From Galerina marginata (taxonomy: Eukaryota > Basidiomycota > Agaricomycetes > Agaricales > Galerinaceae): a stretch of 64,000 bases of DNA. The translations under genes and the position numbers were made by a program. Positions 50,801 to 61,350 of this stretch are shown piece after piece; within the stretch, counting starts at the first letter, position 1; each line of letters opens with the position of its first letter. The stretch spans positions 1,984,001 to 2,048,000 of the forward strand of contig JAECYW010000002.1 of assembly GCA_023014335.1 (NCBI GenBank), read 5' to 3'. Below the pieces are notes generated by a model. That model was given only the letters and a program-made list of their open reading frames with translations. It was not told the DNA's origin and did not search any database.

Positions 50801-53188
50801 ATGAGAACCAGTACTCCCAGGGAACATATGGCCGTTACCTCTTCCCTCAATAGCATTCATATTTCTCCCCGAACGCCTAGGACACCTCGCACGAACATGG
50901 GAGGCGGGGAAGAGGATGATGATGTAGAGTTGACCCTTCTTAATGAAGAAGAAAGGCTTCGGTCAGCACGAGAGTTTCAAGATGACGAGTCCATCCTGTC
51001 GGAAGCAGACGACGTGTCTAAGCGACCAATATCTGCGAAAGACAAACGCGGGATGGTATTACTTTGTGTTTTGTGTCCGTTGTTTAGCTGCTTCCCGTTA
51101 CTTTGACTCACATGCGCTACAGATCTCTTGCAAGGAATACCGGTATGTGCCTTTTCGTTTTTCAGTGGTTTCCCCGACTCACTGCCGCAATTTAGCTGGG
51201 GCTCGCTCTAGGTAACTGCTTACACTTCTGATTGAACGACAACATTTCACTGACACCTATTAATGTTGTATAGGATCCGTTCCATTCCTTCTCAAGGAGC
51301 ATCTTTCTTATTCCCAATTAGCGACCTTCGCGTTGTCTAGCTATCCTTATTCTCTGAAATTATTATGGTCACCAATTGTAGATTCCGTATTCTTCAAATC
51401 GTTTGGTCGTCGGAAATCATGGATAGTTCCTATGCAATTGATTGTCGGGTCTTTGATGATATATATCTCGCTCAATGTTCAGAGATTAATGGACGATGTA
51501 ACTCTCTGATTCGCCTTTATCATCTGCCTAGCTCATTGTTTTCCGCAGCCTGCAAAGAATGTAGTCGAGTTAACTACTATCTTCACCATGCTTGTCACAT
51601 TTTCTGCCACCCAAGGTGAGCTGGCCCATTTTAATTATGTGTCTGCATTAGTTGAAAATTTTATAGATATTGCTGTTGACGGTGAGGATAAAAGACTTGG
51701 AAATTTCCCCGTTGACCAACAGTGTTTAGGGTGGGCCTTGACCCTTCTTTCGCAGGATTGTCTATCATATGCGTCCACTTGCCAGACTATAGGTCTGAAC
51801 ACTGGCTTCTTCGCATCATTCACGGTATTTTTAGCTTTCAACAGTGAAGCATTTGCGTGAGTTTATCCATACTCTTGGCAACGTAGCGGTCTTACATGGT
51901 TTCTCCAGTCTTAAATGGGGTGTGCCGCATCTGACACTTGCCGGATATTTACGATTCTGGAGTGTTATTTGTTTTGCTGTGACTCTGTGGTTGGTCATAT
52001 TCAAGAAGGAGGTTCGAGTTGTAGTATCCTTTTGTTTAACACGAGCCTCATTGCTTTTAGGATAAAGAACCCGCCAATACCACTGATATGAGCATCAAAG
52101 CGGTTTACAAAACCATATGGACAATTTGCCAGTTGAAACGTACGTTCCACCACTTTATAGCATGGGTTTAAAGTGTTTACTTAAATCAAAAAAGATGTTC
52201 AATTACTTATTGTTGTGCATCTGTTTGCGAAAATCGGGTTTGCGGCAAATGATGCGGCAACGGGCCTTAAGCTGGTCGAGAAAGGTTTCAAGCGCGAAGA
52301 TCTTGCCCTGGTGGTCCTTATTGACTTCCCATTTCAAATTATGGGTGGTTGGCTTGCTGCCAAATGGTCTAGAGGGGATCGTCCCCTGAGACCCTGGATC
52401 TATGCATTTTGGCCGCGTCTGGCATTCGGTCTCATTGCGGCTATGATTGTTTATTGGTTCCCAAAGGCTCCCATATCGATGGGTTTCTTCGTACTCCTGA
52501 TTCTACATACTGTCCTTTCGTCCTTTGCATCGTAAGTTTTGTTTCGGTCACCTACTCTTTGACCAACTCTCTTCTACCTCTTGTCAGAACGGTCCAATTT
52601 GTTGGGATTTCCGCTTTCCATACCCGTGTTTCTGACCCTTTGATAGGAGGTACCTATATGACGGTAAACCCTTGTTTGTTCTGATTCTAGAGACCAAGTC
52701 TGATATTCTTGATAGCTTCTGAATACATTTACTAACATGGGTGGTACTTGGCCGAAGTGGTTCGTTCTCAAAGGTGATTAACCTTCCGAATATTGAACGC
52801 TATGAGGTAATGACGTGATGCCTAGGAATTGATCTTTTCAGTGTCGCCACCTGTAAAGTTCCACATGCCGCTGTTGATATTAAAGGTGTGCAAAAGTTGG
52901 TTTCTTCCCTTTTCGTAGACTCATGCAATCACTTTCAGCAACAGAATGTGTCTCCGACCACGGGAAGGCACTCTGCAAAGACATCAACGGAATCTGCGTC
53001 ACAGAGACCGATGGCTACTACATGGTCACTGGCATTTGCCTTGTATTTGGTGTATTGTTTTTGGTGGCTTTCATCATTCCGACAGCCCGCAAGCTTCAAA
53101 GTAAGTGATTAAAATTTTGCAGGTTTTGCCTGTGTATTGACGTCGCTCAGGACTTCCAATCTCTGTTTGGCGCGTGAAGATGAGCTAA
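50801..53188 (+). CDS. SLC33-type acetyl-CoA transporter
   Basis: A long acidic, Ser-rich N terminus (cytosolic) precedes about eleven or twelve transmembrane segments. Family blocks are YLLQGIPLGLALGSVPFLL, SSYPYSLKLLWSPIVDS, FGRRKSWIVPMQ, QDIAVDGWALTLL, CQTIGLNTGFFASFTVFLAF and TYMTLLNTFTNMGGTWPKW. SLC33A1/AT-1 imports acetyl-CoA into the ER lumen for acetylation of sugars or proteins; in fungi related proteins may serve O-acetylation of glycans, which is inference here. The last intron follows ARKLQ (donor GTAAGTGATT, acceptor CGCTCAG), giving RLPISVWRVKMS before the stop; stopping at the intron would give a protein six residues too short for the family. Introns in the first transmembrane region are short. 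Confidence 0.9.
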
Positions 53189-53552
53189 ATGTATTCAACG
53201 TAATTAGGCGCTTTCCATTGGGAGGTGTTAATCTATAATATATGACGTGCTATGGAAGGGTATGGATGTAGTTAGGCATTGGCGCTTTGAGCTTCCCGTG
53301 AAGGACAAGCATTAGGACAGAGGTGTCGGGTGTCGTAAGGGTTGAAGACGAGTGTTAAAGTACTAAGTACTGTGAGCGTATCGTTGTCCAAGCACTGAAA
53401 AGCTGACCCTAAAGGAAATTTACCCACGGTCAACCAAATATTTTCCACGTGTGAATCTCAAGTAAAGGTACCTCTGCCACTAAATCCAGATTTCCTGCAA
53501 AACACTGCTTCTAAACATCTCTACCTGAACCTATATCCTTTCAACTAAAAAA
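53189..53552. promoter_or_regulatory. Gap SLC33 to GYF gene
   Basis: Tandem plus-strand genes with 364 bases between; the second half includes the C/T-rich leader and CTCTAC-like stretch before 53553. No extra exon. Confidence 0.35.
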
Positions 53553-56500
53553 ATGTCTACTACTACGATGCATTTTGGTCCAGAATGGATGAGAACTAAA
53601 CACCAACCCCTTCCGCGATCCCAACCTCCTCCGTCGCCTCCCCCAACGAATGTTATGCCAAGCTCTGGTCTTTCGACTTACTCGGCGTTGGTCTCAGCTA
53701 CCCCTCCTGCGCATTCTGAAGTCGGCGATGATGTCCACCCTTTCCGCTATTCCAAGGAAGAATTAATTAAAATCTATCAGGACGGTGGGGGCAAGGGAGG
53801 TCTTGGGTTAGAGGTTGAACGCTGGGAGGGCGTTGTGCGAGAGGGAGGGATTGAACCTATCGGCTTGCGTGAAATGACCGAGGCAGAGAAGAAAGTCAGC
53901 TCCTCGTTATTTAATTTCAATGGCAAAATATATATACTCACCCACAACGTAGCTTTTTGCAGGCGCATTGAACTCCGAGCTTCGACGTCGTCCAAGTCAA
54001 TCCATGGAATATCTTTCACCTCTCACTACCGCCGGCCTAGATCGTCCTAGGCTGACTCATAATTCTTCTTCCACCACCGCCAGCAGTCCCATGCGCGAGC
54101 GCTTTGGGGCGCTTAAACGCAGGGACAGTGCTGCTGGTGCTTCAGGTAAATAGCCTTCCTATGGTTTGAAAGTTTGGAATTTAATGTGATTGCTCTCATT
54201 ATACCTGAAGACACGACCATGCCCGCCTTGCCACGGAAGCCATCACTTTCAGCTTTGCAAAACCCTGCGCTTTCTCCTCGAGAAGCGCCTCGTGCACGCG
54301 TCGGCTATGCGCCAGGTTTTGATGGTGTACTCAATAATGGTGAATCATGGATGGCGAGGAGGCGAACCTCCGAAACAGCTACAAAACCTGGCAGTGGGTC
54401 ATCTCATGAGGCGGTCGATAACCAACACGATTTTATAACATCTGGTATACGCGAAGAAAAGGAAGACGACTCTCGCATGAATGCACAACCTCGTACGCGA
54501 CCGGGTCCAAATTTTTTACCCTCATCTTCTCCTCGTGCGCAGTCAGACGAACCTCGTCCGTATGCGACAGCTGGGGAAACGGGAAGCACTCTGAACGCGT
54601 CTCAAGTTAACTCGTTCCCTACGACCGGGACCATAAATGGAGAGAAGTTGTTAAGTGATCACAGGGACGTCGGACCCCCACCAGGTTTGATGGATTTGGC
54701 CGCGGTTGAATGGTCCTATAAAGACCCGACAGGTCAGGTCCAGGGTATGTGGTCCATTTTTCTGGGTTAAGACAAAGTTCATAATTGACAAGCTGCTCTT
54801 GTCTAGGGCCATTTCGAGCTGACTTGATGCAGAAATGGTATAACGATGGCTACTTCTCATCCGATCTTCCCATGAAAAGGATTCGTTATGATACCCAATG
54901 GACAACAGTGGCGGAACTTGTGCAATGGGCGAATGGAGAAAATATATTTTTTTCTTCATCTTTGGCCTCTTATCCGCTTGGCCGTAGTGGATCGCCTTCG
55001 CAGAATTATCCGCTTCCAGAACATACCTTAAACGAACCTTTCCAGCCAGCGCCTATCCGCTCCTTACGTCCTTCTACTCTGGAATCCTATATCAATTCTG
55101 GATCTCTTCCTTCCGATTCACCCTCCTCTTCTGTGGGGGCTTCCCATTTTGGAAACCACTCACCGGATCCTTCCGCTTTTGGTGGAAGGGATGTTAAAGG
55201 CTATTTTGGTGGTGAACCCAATGGCAGATTCTCCGGTTATGGCGCACAGGACCGCTCACTAGCATTCGCCGAAAGACAAGCACTAGGCCTTGACCTCCAG
55301 ACCAACCAAACCAACAATATACATGCTCCTTCCTTTGGGGATTTTGTGCCAGATCGAGACCCTCGGTTCAATGGGTATGGTTACAACAATGTTTCTGTGC
55401 CCCCTGATTCGTGGGCCATGTCCTCGAGTCTCCCTTCCTCTGCTCTCACCGCCACTCGTAATCAAAGAGGTGATAACTCCTTTTTGAATCCACCGCCACC
55501 AGCCGACCCTGGACAGCTGCAGCATCATCCTGAAATTATCAATGGCGATCGTCTCTTAAAGCCATACGATCAAGGGATGATCTACACAAATGACGACCTT
55601 GGGAGTTTTAGTGACAAGCGCACCGGACTTGTGGATCCAAACGCAGTCAATTATGGCCAATACGAATTCGCTGGGCAGTCGTCCTTCCAACATATACAGG
55701 ATCAAAACCAACAACAATATGTACCGCCCATGCAAGAATATGGGGATGGGTATGCATTACATGGACCCAACACTAGGTCCTCGTCAAATATATCTTCTAC
55801 TCTGCCACCAGGACCCCCAATTCCGTGGACTGCTTTGCTGGAATCCCACCGCCTGGGTCAACCTGAAGCCATTCCGACTTCAAAGGCTGTTTTGGCTTCC
55901 CCTTGGGATCATAATGAACAACTATCTGTAAACACCACTCTGGCAAACGATTCTGCGACCCCAGAGACAACCAAGGCTCCTCGGAAAGACCAAGATCCTG
56001 GCAGTCTCACTGCGGGAAATCCTGGACAGTACAATCAGCAGCCTGTGTCGTCCGAAAAAACGGACGAACCAAAGCCCTCGGTACCAGAGCTAAACGGGCC
56101 ATCTCACGCGCCTGCGGAATCTGTGTCAGTCTCAAATGGACTAATCCTGAATATTACCCAGCCCATCACTAAGAAACCCGTCAAAGCAACTCAAGCGAAT
56201 CATCAGGCACCCCCATCCGCACTTGGGGACACCGCGACCTCCACTATCCAAAAAACTGCATGGGCAAAAGAAGAAGAAGGCAACCGAAAGACAAGTTTTA
56301 ACACTTCTGTGAGCCTGCGCGATATACAAGAAGCAGAGGCGAGGAAGCTGGAAACACGAAAGGTTGCAGAGAGAGAGAAAGAACGTCTGGCTCGTGCCTC
56401 CTCTGCGGCAGAAACTAAAGAAGACCTGCAACCTTTTACAGCATCCTGGGGCCTCCCTACCTCTCAAGCGGGTACTCGCAGTACTGTTCCAGTGGGAGAT

Positions 56501-57394
56501 GCTCCTGTGGTTCCTGCACCAACGCCTGTTTCTGCCCCTGTCTGGACGACACCTCTCAAGCAGCCAACGACGAAAAAGACCATGAAAGAAATACAAGAAG
56601 AAGAAGAGGTCCGCAAAAGACTGTCGTCCAGAGAAACTTTGCCCGCAGTTGTCCAAAAGAGGGCCTATGCTGACACCACTACCAAGGTTCGTTTTTTTTT
56701 GTACTCTGCACATTACTTTCGTTGTAAAATTTGATCGTAGGTTGTCATTGCACCACCTCCTACGTTGAATAATAACGCCTGGACAACTGTTGGTCCAAGC
56801 GGAAAGATATCTGCTGTTGTTCCACCGCCTATTCGCCCATCTCAGCCCTCTACATTATCCTCGGCTGCATCCCCAGGTTCTTCCGCAAGAATGGTGGTGG
56901 TATCTCCTGTTCAGAAAGTCGTTGCAAGCTCTATGGCGAAAGCTAGACAACCTACGAAACAAGATGAAGTTCCTGAGTCGCCTTCTCATGATTTCTTGAA
57001 ATGGATCAGTGATTCATTGAAAGGTCTCAACTCTTCGGTAAATGGTAAGCATTTTTTAAACAAACATTTGCATAAATGCTTACCAGTGTTAGTTGAGGAA
57101 ATTGTATCCATGTTATTGTCGTTTCCCCTTGATCCTGATCCTTCCACTGTGGAGATAATCTCAGATACCATATATTCTAATAGCACGACTCTAGATGGAC
57201 GTCGTTTTGCCTCCGAATTTGTCACCAAACGGAAGGCCGATGCGGTAGCACGAGCGAGAGGTGCTTCAACCTCAGGTAAAGCTCCGATGAAGCCAGTTTC
57301 CATCGCAGATGTGGTTAAAGCAACGCCGAAAACGACACAACCGGAATGGGGATTCAAGGTTGTCAATAAGAAGAAGAAAGGCGGTAGGAGCTGA
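53553..57394 (+). CDS. GYF-domain protein (Smy2/GIGYF-like)
   Basis: After an N-terminal region with FGPEWMRTK and a YSKEELIKIYQDGG stretch, a conserved element found in Smy2/GIGYF relatives, the protein carries a GYF domain near 54700-54940: VEWSYKDPTGQVQGPF and KWYNDGYFSSDLPMKR contain the W-Y-D-P-G and GPF-W-GYF signature. GYF domains bind proline-rich PPG peptides. The rest is Ser/Pro/Gln-rich with a charged, coiled-coil prone stretch (EAEARKLETRKVAEREKERL) before the C terminus, ending in a PLDPDPSTVEIISDTIYSN-like helical block and a basic tail. Such proteins act in translation repression and mRNA decay. Introns at about 53905, 54147, 54747 and 56687. Confident on family, not on the paralogue. 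Confidence 0.9.
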
Positions 57395-57666
57395 GCGCAT
57401 ATTTCAAGCTGCTTTATATCTAGTCTAGAATGTATTAGTGACCAGTTGACATTGGAGCTGGTATTTTAATAAGATTGTTCCCTAATTTCAGGATTTTGAA
57501 AATATGCAACATCAAAATTCAACAATAGATAGATTCATCTACAAGACAAAAGAAATTTTGATAATATCGAATCCCACGGAACATTTAAGTGAGGCTAAAT
57601 GAAGAAAAATTAAAGACATCAGATACTGTTCAATAACGAGGGAACGATATGAACGACGGCGTAGGG

Positions 57667-59473
57667 CTAAGGTCGTCTATAAGCACCAACGGGTTCAATC
57701 ATGTCTCGGTTGTTACGAGGAGGATAGTCCCTAACCCCGCGGGGAGGAGCAACAGGAGCAGCAACAGGAGCAGGTATGTAGCCATTCATAGGGTGGTATC
57801 CATCGTAAGGTGGCTGGGCTGGCCGACCGGGACTCGCAGATCGACGCCTGAGGTGACATAAGCAATTTTTTACCCGAGTAAAAAAGGCAACAAACCTGAA
57901 TCTACCGCCTGGAGAATTTGTGCCTAAGCGACTATAGTCAGGAGGGTAACGAGGTGGAGTAACAGGTCGGCCACGGTATTCGGAATAATCGCTAGTACAA
58001 TTTTTAGCGATGGATCTGATTGAATTAGACATTCTTACCGAGGTGCTCTGTCGTAGTCTTCCCTGACTCTGGGCGGAGTGCGAGGCCGAGGCGCAGGCGC
58101 AGGTGGCTGAGAATACGGTGGGGCATACCTATCGTTAGGTCTCCTATCGTAGCGTTCATAAATTGCAGGAGGGGGGTAACCACGATACGCTGTATCCGAA
58201 ACGGGCGGGAATCGTCCCCGAAAGTCTGTAGGGGGAGGAAATCTCTCCCTTTCATCCACAGGTGGTAGAGGACCCCTGCGGAAGTCATCATAATCACGAA
58301 CACGAGAGCCAGGAGGAGGAGGCGGGTAGTCTCGATATTCACGAGGGGAAGGAGGTCTACGATGATCCCTCACTGTAGGGGGTGGGGGGTAGTCGTACCG
58401 ACTATCACGAGGGGGCAAACGCGGAGGAAAGTCGTCCCGTGGTGGCATATTTCGAGGGTGCCCGTTATAATCTCGTTGTATACGGTCAATCAACGGAGCA
58501 TCAAAGTTTTGCCTTCGGTGAACACTACAGAAAGGTGTTAAGACCTTTGGTGAACAAAAATAGCAAAAACTCACGGGCCAGTATTGTTTGGGCACTCCCT
58601 ACATTTTGTTTGATTAGCCAGCTAGTAATGTTTCATTATCCAATACTCCAAACCTTGCCCAATGTCCCATCATTCCGCATTTGAAACACGCGCCAGGGTC
58701 GCCAGCGAATTTCGCAGTTCGACCGCCACCATGAGATAATTCAACACGAATTTTGTTTCCCATAAAATACCCTTCATGATACTTAGCCACGCTTTCTTCG
58801 GCAGCTTCTCTACTGTCGAATTCCTGTCGCGCAGTGAGCATTGACATCTAAAGCTCTACAGTAAACATACCACAAAGCCATATCCTACTCTATTCAGACG
58901 TCAGAATGACGAACATGTAATCATTGGAAAATACACATACTTCAGTTCGATATTGATTATATCCCCTAGTTTTCCAAAGCAGCTTTGCAAGTCTTCTTGA
59001 CGAGTGTGTTCAGGTAAACCACCAATGTAGACTTTATTCGGCTGCGCAGCAGAAGGTAAACACCAGTCCAGACATACGGAATCAAAAGAAGTATTCGGAG
59101 CACACAGTAGAATAGCCTCCAAAAGAACAACAGAAGAGGGCTAGAATGGTGAAGCTCAAAGACCATACACAGCCTAGCATCGGAATGCCAAACCCAGGAA
59201 AGAGCTCCTAACGAGCAAGCAAATGACAGACATAAATGACCTAAGCACCTTGACCTGCTTTTCGCGGAAAGCCTCGTTTTCGCTTACGCTGGAAGCACGA
59301 GGATAATCTGGATTTTCTGGATCCTGACCAGCACCACGGTCGTCGACAGGAAGAGACGCTCCGGTTGTGGCTTGACCGTTGGCCCCAGGACCTATCGACT
59401 GGTCTTCTTGAGGACCCCAGTTGTCGGGTTGCATTTGTATTGACGAATCATCTACTGCGGTTGGGGCTGCCAT
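57667..59473 (-). CDS. RRM and CCHC zinc-knuckle SR-like RNA-binding protein
   Basis: From MAAPTAVDDSSIQMQ the protein has a short acidic N terminus, an RRM (NKVYIGGLPEHTRQEDLQSC with RNP2 VYIGGL; RNP1 VGYGFVEF; EGYFMGNKIRVELSHG) and one zinc knuckle CFKCGMMGHWAREC. The rest is an Arg/Asp/Tyr/Pro-rich low-complexity tail (RDYPPPPPG and similar, 57667-58560). The order RRM, knuckle, basic tail is that of SRSF7/9G8-like and plant RSZ splicing factors, here with RD/RY rather than long RS repeats. Likely nuclear, in splicing or mRNA export. The start is 104 bases from the divergent oxygenase start. Confidence 0.88.
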
Positions 59474-59577
59474 AAGAAGAGATACTAGCGCCAAGTGGTG
59501 TTTGAAGAGAAACACAACCAAAACACGAAAACTGCTGTAAACATGGATTAAATCTCAGATTTGTTCTCCGACCGGCA

Positions 59578-61200
59578 ATGGATACCATCTCGATTCTCAA
59601 GAGACTCTGGCTCCCCAAAGTTCAAACTAGTATTCAACATGGCGAGGAGTCAATCATCATGGGCATGGCGTTATCTCACATCTTTTATATTTTATAGGGA
59701 TCTCAGGCATCGATTGAATACACCCCAGATGGTGCCGTCATTGTTTCCTACCATACTCTGCTGTCCTCGCCTGGTTCTTTAGGACCAGCAATTGGTATAC
59801 CTTTTCCATGACCACTTTTCGAAGAAATAATTCACATCCCACTCATTTTAGAAAAGGCTTTTGGATCCGATCCAACTTCGTTGGGTATAATTATTATTCG
59901 CGATCTGCCGCCAGAGTATCCGCGGTATCGAGAGCGATTATTGAAACTAGCGTATCAGTTTGGCAATCTCGATGAAGCTGTCCGCGAAAGCTATTCCGAT
60001 CCGTCTAGTAAATATAGGTCTGGCGGTCTTATTTTACAGTGAAATATTCATTTACATATCAACTAATGGTCAGTTTTGGGTGGTCGCATGGGAAAGTATG
60101 TCATTAATATCGACACCACATTTTTTTTCGGGTCGTCTAACGATGTTCGTCTAGGAAATCATGAATGGACTACCAGGTAGAAGGCTTCTTTCTAATGCGA
60201 GGAAATTACATGAATTCACACTGACCAATTCGCAGACACCCTCAAAGGCTCCTATTACGCCAATCCAATTGTGGAAACAGTGAAAGTCCCTCAGGACGAA
60301 AAGAAACGTTTCCCCGAATATTACGGGAAGAATATCTGCAAGTCTGGTGCACGCTGCCCAGCCAATATGCTTACCTAGTCGAATTAGGGCCCAAGAACGA
60401 CGAACACGGTGTGGAGAACTTTGAGGAGGCATTTAAGGATTTATCCAGGTACTGACACTCTTAAAGTTGCACAACACTGCATTAATGTTTCCAAAATCCA
60501 AAGAATGATATTCGAAGTTGGATGTGGACTTGCTGTTGCTTGTCAGCCCTTCGGTACGAGCCCTGTCGACCTGACGTTATTCCTACCACCTAATCCATCA
60601 CCTAATCAATATTTTAGTATCTTCCCACTTGGTTGATTCCACCCTGTCGCTGGTCGACCTTATTCGAGACTCTCAAACCACGAAAGGACGTCTTCTTCAT
60701 TACTTTCCATCAAGTTCTACTCGTCCTGCTGAGGACGAGCCAGTTGACAGTTGGTGCGGTTTCCACCTGGATCACTCACTATTGACAGGTCTTTGTGCGG
60801 TATGAAAAGTTGTTAATTTTTTGATTCTTGTTCTCATCATATCTAGGCCTTATTTTTGCGACGCTCCGCCGATGAGAAACCAGAGACCGTCATCAATCCG
60901 TCCCCCACTTCTGGACTTTATATTCGAACAAGAGGGGGGCAACTTGTCAAGGTTTCAATTCCACCTGGTTGTCTCGCCTTCCAGACTGGCGAAGCCCTGG
61001 AAATTGCCACAAATGGGCGATTACTGGCAACTCCTCATTGTGTTAGAGTCGGCTCACATTCAGGATCAGACCAGATTTCAAGAGAATCGTTTGCACTTTT
61101 TATGCAACCTGATACGGACCAGAAGCTTTCAGCGTCTTCGACCTTCGGAGATTTCAGTAAGAAAGTGTTCAAAGAGCATTACGATGCGGTCACTGTGTGA
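59578..61200 (+). CDS. 2-oxoglutarate/Fe(II)-dependent dioxygenase-like protein
   Basis: Exon 1 59578-59619, intron 59620-59697 (weak donor GTTCAA), then IVSYHTLLSSPGSLGPAIEK and LGIIIIRDLPPEYPRYRERL, the typical N-terminal block of this fungal group. The iron ligands are His and Asp in GFHLDHS (60764-60766 and 60770-60772) and His in ATPHCVR (61036-61038); the 2-oxoglutarate Arg is in SRESFALF (61081-61083). Family proteins are clavaminate/isopenicillin-N-synthase-like, but the substrate is unknown. A GC-AG intron (60338-60387) is needed to give the conserved GKNIWPKNDE. The N terminus is the least sure part: ATG at 59543 is closed by a stop after one codon. The gene is convergent with the sterol glucosyltransferase (151 bases). 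Confidence 0.82.
60338..60387 (+). other. GC-AG intron in the oxygenase gene
   Basis: Donor GCAAGT, acceptor ATTAG, 50 bases. It restores the conserved NIWPKND after AATATCT. Any GT donor in this stretch breaks the frame or leaves a 32-base intron. Confidence 0.7.
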
Positions 61201-61350
61201 TATATGCGAGAGTTGTTGTGTATAGGTGCAATATAGTGATTACAATTGTGTATACCCCTACGCCCTATCCGTATGGAAATATGCCAATGGATATAACATT
61301 TATGTGAATTATAATTTTGCTGAGAGTTGGGTTGTAGCTGAAGAGTGTGT

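Noticed and set aside
59543..59551. ATG as the start of the oxygenase
   Set aside because: It is closed by a stop after one codon; 59578 with the intron 59620-59697 gives a continuous frame.
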